NCBI GenBank assembly: GCA_947565255.1
Contig: CANOFI010000098.1
Location: 1 to 7,962 of the forward strand
From: an uncultured Lachnospiraceae bacterium
Lineage (GTDB): Bacteria; Bacillota; Clostridia; Lachnospirales; Lachnospiraceae
Length of the DNA: 7,962 nt
Reading direction: 5' to 3'
Positions 1 through 5,794 of the stretch are shown here, piece by piece. The translations under genes were made by a program, and so were the position numbers. Below the pieces are notes generated by a model. It had not been told where the DNA came from. It worked only from the letters and a program-made list of their open reading frames with translations, and did no database searches. The first letter of the stretch is position 1. Each line of letters starts with the position of its first letter.

Positions 1-58
1 GCTTGTAAAAGCGTTCGTCATTCAGCTTTCCGTTGACATTATCCTCATAGATTTTCCG
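1..58 (-). pseudogene. Fragment of a large serine recombinase (internal piece, runs off the window)
   Basis: Read on the minus strand in the frame whose codons start at 58, the sequence gives RKIYEDNVNGKLNDERFYK and then leaves the window. I recognise the YEDNVNGK-x-x-DERF pattern from large serine recombinases of clostridial transposons and integrative elements (TndX/TnpX-like). There it lies after the catalytic and recombinase domains. A stop codon sits two codons before R58 in this frame (TAA, 62-64), so no N-terminal catalytic domain is encoded here. The piece overlaps the end of the rplV reading frame. Only 19 residues are visible, so the assignment rests on one motif. It may be a broken element or foreign sequence joined to the operon by misassembly. 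Confidence 0.6.
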
Positions 59-311
59 GGTTTAATCCATTATTGTTTTCTGCGTTAGCAATTGCAGATT
101 TTAATAATTTCTCAATTAAGCTTGATGCATATCTCGGATTATAAGCTAAAATACCAAGTGCTGTCTGTACATCCTTTCCTCTGATTGCGTCTAACACGAA
201 GCAAGCCTTCTGTACAGACACTCTGGCATATGATAACTTTGCTGTTGGTCTTGTCTCTTTTGTCCTCTCGTTTCTCTCACGTTTCACCTGGGATCTATGT
301 CCTTTTGCCAC
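45..311 (-). CDS. rplV: 50S ribosomal protein L22, truncated at its C-terminus
   Basis: L22 binds 23S rRNA early in large-subunit assembly, and its long beta-hairpin lines the peptide exit tunnel. The visible 88 residues are typical clostridial L22, from VAKGHRSQVKRERN through the SYARVSVQKACFVLDAIRGK core to NAENNNGLNPENL. A TGA stop then follows. Normal homologues continue for about 40 more residues (YVAECYAN, then the arginine-rich hairpin and C-terminal strand), all absent here, so this product should not work as L22. I chose the GTG start at 311 because AAAGGAGG lies 8 bases upstream and homologues begin at the same AKGHRSQ; the frame is open to 368 but has no ribosome site there. It follows rpsS after an unusually long 123-bp spacer. 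The break coincides with the recombinase-like fragment at the window edge. Confidence 0.9.
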   Translation of the reverse strand: MAKGHRSQVKRERNERTKETRPTAKLSYARVSVQKACFVLDAIRGKDVQTALGILAYNPRYASSLIEKLLKSAIANAENNNGLNPENL

Positions 312-324
312 GATTGGAGCCTCC

Positions 325-426
325 TTTCCATAATTCGCCCTGTTTTTTGGGCATATTGGTATACCCACAAGGGTGTTTCCATAATTCGCCCTGCTTTTTG
401 GGCATTCTGGTATACCCCCATGGGGT
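325..426 (-). repeat. Two-copy 51-bp tandem repeat with paired inverted repeats between rpsS and rplV
   Basis: Positions 325-375 and 376-426 are direct repeats of exactly 51 bases, with about 44 of 51 positions identical. Each unit has a GCCC/GGGC inverted repeat (337-352 and 388-403, loop of 8). Each also has a second palindrome: 412-428 is ATACCCC / GGGGTAT with a 3-base loop, and the matching 361-376 has a 6-bp stem in the plus sense with one wobble. Because 51 is a multiple of three, the repeat is also readable as protein: a minus-strand frame from an ATG at 421 gives 45 codons with the pattern xVYQxAQKxGRIME twice, ending inside rplV at 284. The repeat may be a small palindromic repetitive element, a regulatory RNA, or a leader peptide; the sequence alone does not decide. 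Confidence 0.85.
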
Positions 427-434
427 ATCCTCTG

Positions 435-716
435 TTAACGAACTTTCGACTTTTTCTCGTCTTTGCCATGCCCTCTATACGTTCTGGTTGCAACAAATTC
501 TCCAAGCTTGTGTCCAACCATATCTTCCGTCACATATACCGGCACATGCTTCCTTCCATCATGAACAGCAAATGTATGACCAACAAATGATGGAAAAATA
601 GTAGAACGGCGTGACCATGTCTTAATTACCTGTTTATTTCCCGATTCGTTCATAGCATCTACTTTCTTCAATAAACTTGCGTCAGCAAATGGTCCTTTTT
701 TAAGTGAACGACCCAT
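435..716 (-). CDS. rpsS: 30S ribosomal protein S19
   Basis: S19 sits in the head of the small subunit, complexed with S13, near the A-site tRNA. The 93-residue product is full length. It opens with MGRSLKKGPF, has the WSRRSTIFPSFVGHTFAVHDGRKHVPV core (34-60), and carries the family signature around VTEDMVGHKLGEFVATRTY (62-80). It ends in the usual basic tail (RGHGKDEKKSKVR). The ATG at 716 follows AAGGAGG by 9 bases. It lies 44 bp after rplB, in the standard S10-operon order. Nothing in the protein is unusual. Confidence 0.98.
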   Translation of the reverse strand: MGRSLKKGPFADASLLKKVDAMNESGNKQVIKTWSRRSTIFPSFVGHTFAVHDGRKHVPVYVTEDMVGHKLGEFVATRTYRGHGKDEKKSKVR

Positions 717-755
717 AGGTTCTAACCTCCTTATACACTCATGATTTACGTTTCC

Positions 756-773
756 GGCTGTTATTTCACAGCC
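756..773 (-). other. Hairpin spanning the rplB stop codon
   Basis: The minus strand reads GGCTGT, a 6-base loop GAAATA, then ACAGCC: a perfect 6-bp stem. The rplB stop codon TAA straddles the loop and the 3' arm. No T-run follows, so this is not an intrinsic terminator. In the mRNA it could be a processing or stability element between rplB and rpsS, or chance. Confidence 0.45.
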
Positions 774-1603
774 TTACCATCTCTTCTTCTTACGATTAAC
801 TTGTTCGACTGTTTGTTCTTCTTTCTTGTCTTCAGACCAAGCGCCGGTTTACCCCATGGTGTACATGGACCCGGACGGCCGATACCAGTCTTTCCTTCTC
901 CACCGCCGTGCGGATGGTCATTCGGATTCATAACAGAACCGCGAACCGTAGGGCGGATACCCATGTGACGCTTACGTCCTGCTTTTCCAAGGTTAATCAG
1001 GCTATGGTCCGCATTTCCGACAACGCCAATCGAAGCACGGCAGATAATCGGAACCATTCTCATTTCACCAGATGGCAGACGAAGCGTTGCATACTGGCCT
1101 TCCTTCGCCATCAGCTGTGCGCTGTTACCGGCAGAACGAACCATCTGTCCTCCCTTTCCAGGGTGAAGCTCAATGTTATGAACCTGGGTACCAACCGGAA
1201 TTTCAGATAACGGAAGGCAGTTGCCTACCCTTACTTCTGCTCCGCTTCCATTCATAACCTGCATTCCGTCTTTTAATCCTTCCGGAGCAAGAATGTAAGC
1301 CTTTTCACCGTCCGCATAGCAGATCAGTGCAATATTGGCCGTTCTGTTCGGATCATACTCAATTCCAACAACCTTTGCCGGAATTCCGTCTTTCTTCCTC
1401 TTAAAATCTACAATTCTATATTTTCTCTTTGCGCCGCCACCATGATGTCTTACTGTAATTTTACCCTGATTATTACGACCGGCCGTCTTCTTCAGAGAAA
1501 CAACCAAAGATTTCTCAGGAGTGGACTTTGTGATTTCGCTGAAATCAGAACCCGTCATATGTCTTCTGGAAGGCGTATATGGGTTATATGTTTTGATTCC
1601 CAT
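761..1603 (-). CDS. rplB: 50S ribosomal protein L2
   Basis: L2 is a primary 23S rRNA binding protein needed for subunit association, tRNA binding and the peptidyl transferase centre. The 280-residue product begins MGIKTYNPYTPSRRHMTGSDF and contains the OB-fold and SH3-like RNA-binding regions. It keeps the C-terminal motif NPNDHPHGGGEGK (226-238), with His230 at the place of the E. coli His229 implicated in activity, followed by GRPGPCTPWGKPALG. I chose the ATG at 1603 because AAAGGAG lies about 8 bases upstream and homologues start at MGIK. An in-frame ATG at 1621 would add MKGERK, but that stretch is the ribosome binding site itself. The gene follows rplW after a 121-bp spacer rich in hairpins. 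The protein is complete and ordinary. Confidence 0.98.
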   Translation of the reverse strand: MGIKTYNPYTPSRRHMTGSDFSEITKSTPEKSLVVSLKKTAGRNNQGKITVRHHGGGAKRKYRIVDFKRKKDGIPAKVVGIEYDPNRTANIALICYADGEKAYILAPEGLKDGMQVMNGSGAEVRVGNCLPLSEIPVGTQVHNIELHPGKGGQMVRSAGNSAQLMAKEGQYATLRLPSGEMRMVPIICRASIGVVGNADHSLINLGKAGRKRHMGIRPTVRGSVMNPNDHPHGGGEGKTGIGRPGPCTPWGKPALGLKTRKKNKQSNKLIVRRRDGKAVK

Positions 1604-1724
1604 TTTTCTTTCTCCTTTCATTTTACCTGCCGCAGATTACAGTCTGCGGACAGCATCGTTTCTTTTCACGCTCGATTGCGTATATGGGTTGCTATTGCAA
1701 CTGTGCCGTGTGTTCACACAGAAA
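1604..1724 (-). other. Hairpin-rich spacer between rplW and rplB
   Basis: This 121-bp gap holds no gene. On the minus strand it contains, in order: TGTGT-GA-ACACA (1709-1720); GTTGC-AATA-GCAAC (1688-1701); ACGC / GCGT around AATCGA; and a perfect 7-bp stem CCGCAGA / TCTGCGG with a 6-base loop (1630-1649). The rplB ribosome binding site follows. None is followed by a T-run, so I do not call a terminator. A run of simple stem-loops in a ribosomal spacer could be an mRNA processing site, a translational control site for L2, or inserted palindromic sequence. Confidence 0.6.
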
Positions 1725-2024
1725 TTACAGACCTTCAAAGATTTCAATCTCTTTGCTGTCCTCTGTCAGCTGGACAATTGCCTTCTTGCTCTTTGCTGTC
1801 CTGCCGACAACGGCACCTCTTCTTTTCTTCTTTCCCTGCATGTTCATTGTGTTGACCTTTGCCACTTTTGTTCCGGCAAACATTTTCTCAACTGCTTCTT
1901 TAATCATAGTCTTGTTTGCTTCGGTATGAACCAGGAATGTATATTTCTTGTCAGCCATTGCAGCCATACTTTTTTCTGTAATAACCGGTTTCAGGATTAC
2001 ATCATAATACTGAATGTTAGCCAT
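1725..2024 (-). CDS. rplW: 50S ribosomal protein L23
   Basis: L23 lies at the exit of the peptide tunnel, where it docks trigger factor and the signal recognition particle. The 99-residue product has the family's opening (YYDVILKPVITEKSM, 6-20) and the FLVHTEANKTMIKEAVEKMF core. It also has the basic internal loop NMQGKKKRRGAVVGRTAKSKKA (61-82) and ends EIEIFEGL. Its ATG overlaps the rplD stop by one base (TAATG), which suggests translational coupling. A GAGGAGG ribosome site lies inside the last rplD codons. Length and sequence are normal. Confidence 0.98.
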   Translation of the reverse strand: MANIQYYDVILKPVITEKSMAAMADKKYTFLVHTEANKTMIKEAVEKMFAGTKVAKVNTMNMQGKKKRRGAVVGRTAKSKKAIVQLTEDSKEIEIFEGL

Positions 2025-2644
2025 TATGCATACACCTCCTCGATTGTTGCTACAGCCGCCTTTGTCGCAATGACTGTGCTGTATTTCATAATGTCATATA
2101 CGTTGATTGTATTGGTCAGGGCTGTCTGTACTTTCGGAATGTTTCTTGCGGATAATACAACATTCTGGTCATTTTCATCCAGAACAACCAGCGCCTTGGA
2201 TACATTCAGGTTATCCAGTACTGCCTTGAAATTCTTTGTCTTAATCTCATCCATTTTTAATTCATCCAGAACAATGAACTTGTTCTCCTGTACTCTGGAT
2301 GTCAGAGCAGACTGCAGTGCAGCTCTCTTTTCTTTTCTGTTCATCTTGAACGAATAATCCCTTGGTGTCGGAGCAAATACAACTCCGCCGCCTGTCCACT
2401 GCGGAGACCTTGTTGAACCCTGCCTTGCATGGCCGGTTCCCTTCTGTCTCCATGGCTTCCTTCCACCGCCGGACACTTCTGAACGGGTTTTCGCTTTCTG
2501 TGTTCCCTGACGTTTATTTGCAAGGTTCTGGACAACTGCCATATGCACTAAATGTTCATTCACATCAACACCGAACACTGCATCGTTCAGCTCCATCGTT
2601 CCGACTTCCTTGCCTTCCATATTATAAACAGATACTTTTGCCAT
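2024..2644 (-). CDS. rplD: 50S ribosomal protein L4
   Basis: L4 is an early-assembling 23S rRNA binding protein whose extended loop reaches the exit-tunnel constriction. In gammaproteobacteria it also represses its own S10 operon. The 206-residue product is complete. The tunnel loop is clear at about 54-100 (SEVSGGGRKPWRQKGTGHAR, then GSTRSPQWTGGGVVFAPTPRDYSFKMNRK), and the globular part resumes with RAALQSALTSRVQENKFIVLDEL. The ATG at 2644 is preceded by AAAGGAGG at 9 bases. It lies 29 bp after rplC and overlaps rplW by one base. Whether this L4 controls the leader upstream of rpsJ cannot be told from sequence. Confidence 0.98.
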   Translation of the reverse strand: MAKVSVYNMEGKEVGTMELNDAVFGVDVNEHLVHMAVVQNLANKRQGTQKAKTRSEVSGGGRKPWRQKGTGHARQGSTRSPQWTGGGVVFAPTPRDYSFKMNRKEKRAALQSALTSRVQENKFIVLDELKMDEIKTKNFKAVLDNLNVSKALVVLDENDQNVVLSARNIPKVQTALTNTINVYDIMKYSTVIATKAAVATIEEVYA

Positions 2645-2673
2645 CTGTGTGTTCCTCCTTTCCTATAAAAGCA

Positions 2674-3306
2674 TTAGATTGACTTCACCGTTTCTTTAAT
2701 TGTAACTAAAGCTTTCTTTGGTCCTGGTACCGAACCTTTTACTAACAACAGGTTGTTCTCTGCATCAACCCGGATTACTTCAAGATTCTGGATGGTTATC
2801 CTTTTTGCACCCATATGTCCCGGCATCTTCTTGCCCTTGAATACTTTGCTCGGACTGGAGCATGCACCGTTGGAGCCTGCATGACGGTGGTACTTGGAAC
2901 CATGCGTCATAGGTCCTCTGGACTGTCCATGTCTCTTGATTGCACCCTGGAATCCTTTTCCTTTTGAAATTGCCGTTGCATCTACCTTGTCGCCGGCTTC
3001 AAAAATATCAGCCTTAATCTCCTGGGCCAATGCGTACTCTTCAGCATTATCAAACTTAAATTCTCTTAAATATCTCTTATAAGATACGCCTGCCTTGTCG
3101 AAATGACCTTTCAGCGGTTTGGTTACTAACTTTTCCCTCTTGTCAGTAAATCCAACCTGAACTGCGCTGTACCCATCATTTTCAACCGTCTTGACCTGTG
3201 TCACCACACACGGGCCTGCCACAAGCACAGTAACCGGAGTCAGCACTCCGTCCTCATCAAAGATCTGCGTCATGCCGACCTTTGTAGCTAAAATCGCTTT
3301 CTTCAT
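2674..3306 (-). CDS. rplC: 50S ribosomal protein L3
   Basis: L3 initiates 23S rRNA assembly, and its central extension reaches the peptidyl transferase centre. The 210-residue product begins MKKAILATKVGMTQIFDEDG. It has the SKGKGFQGAIKRHGQSRGPMTHGS segment (114-137), including the glutamine that is methylated in E. coli L3, and the loop RHAGSNGACSSPSKVFKGKKMPGHMG (141-166). I chose the ATG at 3306 because AGGAGGT sits 6 bases upstream and homologues start there; the open frame continues to 3342 but the extra residues are not L3-like. It follows rpsJ after a 128-bp spacer with two palindromes, longer than is usual for this junction. Confidence 0.98.
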   Translation of the reverse strand: MKKAILATKVGMTQIFDEDGVLTPVTVLVAGPCVVTQVKTVENDGYSAVQVGFTDKREKLVTKPLKGHFDKAGVSYKRYLREFKFDNAEEYALAQEIKADIFEAGDKVDATAISKGKGFQGAIKRHGQSRGPMTHGSKYHRHAGSNGACSSPSKVFKGKKMPGHMGAKRITIQNLEVIRVDAENNLLLVKGSVPGPKKALVTIKETVKSI

Positions 3307-3434
3307 TTTAATACCTCCTGTTTTTTCTACAGCGGAACACAATTGTGTTCATCCTAGAACAGTCAATATAAGTGGAACTTATGTTACTCCATATGTTGCT
3401 TCTATATAAACCCTTCAGGATTGTCTCGTTTTCA
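3307..3434 (-). other. Spacer between rpsJ and rplC with two perfect palindromes
   Basis: This 128-bp gap has no gene. It contains a 16-base perfect palindrome, GAACACAA-TTGTGTTC (3335-3350), and a second inverted repeat, ATAAGT-TCC-ACTTAT (3368-3382). Both fold as stem-loops in the mRNA just before the rplC ribosome binding site. Neither is followed by a T-run within its own downstream flank, so terminators are unlikely. The rest is AT-rich with no recognisable feature. They could be binding sites, processing signals, or remnants of small palindromic elements. Confidence 0.6.
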
Positions 3435-3752
3435 TTACTTCTGCTTCATCTTGATATCAATGTGAACACCAGCCGGCATCTCCAGTCTGGATAATGCATC
3501 CACCGTCTTCTGGGTCGGTGCGATGATATCAATCAGTCTCTTATGAGTTCTCTGCTCGAACTGTTCTCTGGAATCCTTGTACTTGTGTACGGCCCTAAGA
3601 ATGGTAACTACTTCTTTCTTAGTCGGCAGCGGCACCGGTCCGCTCACCTGAGATCCGTTTTTCTTAACAGTATCGATGATTTTCTTGGCTGATGCATCAA
3701 TAATCTGATGGTCATAAGCCTTTAATGTGATTCTCATTATTTGACTTGCCAT
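3435..3752 (-). CDS. rpsJ: 30S ribosomal protein S10 (NusE)
   Basis: S10 is part of the small-subunit head. As NusE it also binds NusB in rRNA antitermination and NusG in transcription-translation coupling. The 105-residue product is full length and typical: RITLKAYDHQIIDASAKKII (7-26), GPVPLPT (38-44) and the signature AVHKYKDSREQFEQRTHKR (54-72), ending AGVHIDIKMKQK. The ATG at 3752 has AAGGAGG 11 bases upstream, separated by a T7 run; an internal Met at residue 6 has no ribosome site. It is the first gene of the operon and is preceded by the structured leader and a candidate promoter. Nothing in the protein is odd. Confidence 0.98.
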   Translation of the reverse strand: MASQIMRITLKAYDHQIIDASAKKIIDTVKKNGSQVSGPVPLPTKKEVVTILRAVHKYKDSREQFEQRTHKRLIDIIAPTQKTVDALSRLEMPAGVHIDIKMKQK

Positions 3753-3976
3753 AAAAAAAGTCGCCTCCTTCGCACTTATTTGCAGTACGACAAGCGGTGA
3801 CTGTACACTCTCCCGTGTGTATCCTGATGATTTTCACACGTTGTTTCTACTCCTATGGTAGACCTTATGTTTTGTACAGTGACTTGTCGCCAGTTTCCTA
3901 ACTTGACATTCGCTCCGCGGAAAACCTGCCACATCCGGGCAGCAACCTCGCGCTTCACAGCTATCATGCCACAGCA
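3753..3976 (-). ncRNA. Structured 5' leader of the S10 operon (candidate autoregulatory RNA)
   Basis: From the inferred start near 3976 to the rpsJ ATG there are about 224 transcribed bases with no gene. A long-range helix pairs 3889-3873 with 3807-3788: CGACAAG with CTTGTCG and CTGTACA with TGTACAG, with a short internal loop. It encloses two hairpins, TCTAC/GTAGA (3846-3862, 7-base loop) and CGTGTG/CACACG (3814-3840, 15-base loop), making a three-way junction. A further hairpin CTGCC/GGCAG lies upstream (3926-3942). Next to the start codon, AAGTGC/GCgACTT (3758-3777) can weakly enclose the AAGGAGG site and is followed by T7. Ribosomal protein leaders regulating S10 operons are known in other bacteria, with L4 as effector in E. 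coli. The effector here, and membership of a described clostridial leader family, are unknown to me. Confidence 0.65.
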
Positions 3977-3982
3977 CAAATT

Positions 3983-4011
3983 ATTATATAGCATATTTTT
4001 GGTAAATGCAA
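3983..4011 (-). promoter_or_regulatory. Candidate sigma-A promoter of the S10 operon
   Basis: The minus strand has a perfect -10 hexamer TATAAT (3988-3983), 17 bases from TTGCAT (4011-4006), which matches the -35 consensus at its first three positions. The stretch just upstream (about 4012-4055) is almost pure A/T with A- and T-tracts, as expected of an UP element for a strong ribosomal promoter. Transcription would begin near 3976. Its place before rpsJ, after a convergence of AT-rich sequence and ahead of the folded leader, supports the call. Confidence 0.75.
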
Positions 4012-4175
4012 GCACTTTTTTATTTTTTTATTCAAAATATTATATAATCTTTTTTAAAAAGAAGAATCTCATTTTGTATATCTTGTACAAATGCAGCTTC
4101 CCTGTTAGATAGCTGTTTTCTCACAAAATACTTCTTTTCCTTCCATAATTATGTTAGTTTTGTTGTCCTGCAGCC
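4012..4175. other. Non-coding AT-rich stretch downstream of the chemoreceptor gene
   Basis: I see no gene in these 164 bases. The right part is mixed sequence. The left part (about 4012-4080) is strongly AT-rich and probably serves the S10 operon promoter. There are two imperfectly informative inverted repeats: TTTGTA / TACAAA (4073-4091) and TCTTTTT / AAAAAGA (4048-4062). A 13-codon frame starting at 4146 has no ribosome binding site. No T-tract terminator is evident. Confidence 0.5.
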
Positions 4176-4209
4176 TTAGAGCGTGAATGAATTTTCAGAC
4201 ACGCTCTAA
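4176..4209 (-). repeat. 34-base near-perfect palindrome at the end of the chemoreceptor gene
   Basis: TTAGAGCGTG (4209-4200) is matched perfectly by CACGCTCTAA (4185-4176). The 14 bases between them are themselves mostly palindromic (TGAA / TTCA). The stop codon of the chemoreceptor gene lies in the first arm. As RNA this is a strong 10-bp or longer hairpin, but no T-run follows on either strand. It is therefore an untypical intrinsic terminator. It may instead be an mRNA 3' stabiliser or a copy of a repetitive palindromic element inserted at the gene end. Confidence 0.7.
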
Positions 4210-5759
4210 ACCTCAACCGTCAAAAGTCTGTTCATCTCATCCGCCATTTCATTAATTGCATTAATCTGTGCGGAGATCTCCGAAATATCCCGGACATTAT
4301 TCTCAACCATATCGTTAATAGACTGAAATTGTGTATTCTCATTCCGAATGTTCTCTGCAATCTCTTTATTAATCGATACGGTATCTTGTATTACCTGTGC
4401 CTGCTTATCATGCACCCCGCCCATCGTATCCACCGCATTCACCGATACTCCCAGCAACTTTGTCATATCTGTGATTCCCGCAAATACATTTGTAAAATAT
4501 TCATTCTGCTTATCAAGCTTTCTGGAATTATCGTGTACAAACATTGTTATTTCTTCCACGTTATCCTGTACCCGCTCGATTACAGCTTCCACCTCGTCAA
4601 GGGATTCCTTCGTGCTGTTTGCCAGGTTTCCAACCTCCTGGGCAACTACGGCAAATCCCCTTCCCGCCTCACCCGCTCTTGCTGCCTCAATAGAGGCATT
4701 CAAAGCCAGCAGATTCGTTGACACAGATATTTCATTAATCAGGCTGAGCGTCGTCCCGATTTGCTGTACTGCCCCGGACAATTTCTGTGCAACATCCGTT
4801 GTGGCAAACATCGACTCGGACACCTCCCCATTGATGGCCTTCAGGTCTGCAAGGAGCTTTTCATTCTCCTTTGACTTATCGAGCAGGTCCTTTGACGTCA
4901 TTTCAACCTTCTTTACATTATCCGCCATCACATTCTTCCACTCATCCAGCTCCCTCAGATTGTCCATGCTTTCTCCGGTTTTGCCATCCAGTCTGTTGCT
5001 CCCTTCCAGAAGCTGCTCGCTTGTAGCCGATAATTCTTCTACGGAAGCGCTTTCATTCTCGGAAATCTGCGAAAGCACCGTCCCCGAACGAAGCAGCTTT
5101 TCCGACAATACCTGCACAGAATTAAGCACCGTTTTTACTTTTTCATTGTTGCGTTCCATCTCGTCTTTTTTCGCATTCACAAGAAAACGGCTGACCAGCC
5201 AGGTCAAAAGTACGGTTGTGGGCAGGGACAGGCTTACGCATACAATTCTGTTTAACATATTGGCAATGAACATGGAGTCCTTCAGCGGCAGCAGTACATC
5301 CGCCCGTACAATCCAGGAAACTGCCAGTGAACCCGCAATTTCTGCTGATGTTACGGCAACCATTTTAAAATCCAGGAAAAAAGTGGTAAGCACAACAAAG
5401 AAAAAAGCAAAGCCCCAGAAATCCTTTGCCGGAATCATATACAGAATAAAGTTAAACTGTATCAACATAATCACTACAAGAAATACTTTTCCCGCCTTCA
5501 GGCTGGACTGCTTCACAAGTCCCTTGGAAAAACCGGTTTTAATAAAGAGAATTCCCGTTACCAGATAAACCAGACAGGTCACATCAAATATAACCAGGGC
5601 CGTCCAGCTCACTCCCGGCAGCCATCCCATGCATTTTTCAAATGTATACAAAATCCCTGCACACTGGCATGCCCCCGGCACTAACAATAAAACCAAAACA
5701 TATACTTTATTTATGTATTCATCCAATGCAGATAACATTATTTTTTTATTTCCGTTCAT
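4206..5759 (-). CDS. Methyl-accepting chemotaxis-type receptor with multi-pass membrane N-terminus
   Basis: The C-terminal half (about 197-517) is a long coiled-coil MCP signalling domain. Its hairpin tip, which contacts CheA and CheW, is clear at about 341-380: INEISVSTNLLALNASIEAA, then RAGEAGRGFAVVAQEVGNLA. It presumably passes a membrane-sensed signal to the chemotaxis kinase. The N-terminal 195 residues hold about six hydrophobic segments (roughly 18-38, 51-73, 92-109, 115-129, 132-151, 167-192) with only short loops. There is no obvious extracellular Cache or four-helix sensor domain and no recognisable HAMP between the last segment and the coiled coil. No CheR-tethering pentapeptide ends the protein. 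The ATG at 5759 follows AGGAGG by 11 bases. The gene lies 106 bp after the kinase gene with its own candidate promoter. Ligand unknown; it could sense a hydrophobic or membrane-state signal. Confidence 0.9.
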   Translation of the reverse strand: MNGNKKIMLSALDEYINKVYVLVLLLVPGACQCAGILYTFEKCMGWLPGVSWTALVIFDVTCLVYLVTGILFIKTGFSKGLVKQSSLKAGKVFLVVIMLIQFNFILYMIPAKDFWGFAFFFVVLTTFFLDFKMVAVTSAEIAGSLAVSWIVRADVLLPLKDSMFIANMLNRIVCVSLSLPTTVLLTWLVSRFLVNAKKDEMERNNEKVKTVLNSVQVLSEKLLRSGTVLSQISENESASVEELSATSEQLLEGSNRLDGKTGESMDNLRELDEWKNVMADNVKKVEMTSKDLLDKSKENEKLLADLKAINGEVSESMFATTDVAQKLSGAVQQIGTTLSLINEISVSTNLLALNASIEAARAGEAGRGFAVVAQEVGNLANSTKESLDEVEAVIERVQDNVEEITMFVHDNSRKLDKQNEYFTNVFAGITDMTKLLGVSVNAVDTMGGVHDKQAQVIQDTVSINKEIAENIRNENTQFQSINDMVENNVRDISEISAQINAINEMADEMNRLLTVEV

Positions 5760-5794
5760 TCCTTACCAATCCTCCTGATGTTTGTATTGCTGTT

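Noticed and set aside
312..368. Longer rplV start at the GTG at 368
   Set aside because: It would place the start inside the tandem repeat with no ribosome binding site, and the added residues are repeat-derived. The GTG at 311 has a strong site and matches the family start.
1604..1621. Longer rplB start at 1621 adding MKGERK
   Set aside because: The added codons are the AAAGGAG ribosome binding site of the true start at 1603.
1521..2357. 278-codon plus-strand open frame across rplB, rplW and rplD
   Set aside because: It lies antisense to three well-conserved ribosomal genes and their spacer; its composition is explained by the opposite strand.
4105..4146. A 13-codon minus-strand frame (MEGKEVFCEKTAI) between the chemoreceptor gene and the S10 promoter
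   Set aside because: It has no ribosome binding site, is very short, and resembles nothing I recognise.
4348..5568. Long plus-strand open frame of 406 codons opposite the chemoreceptor gene
   Set aside because: It is a serine/threonine-rich antisense shadow of a clear MCP coding sequence, without its own start signals or recognisable domain.
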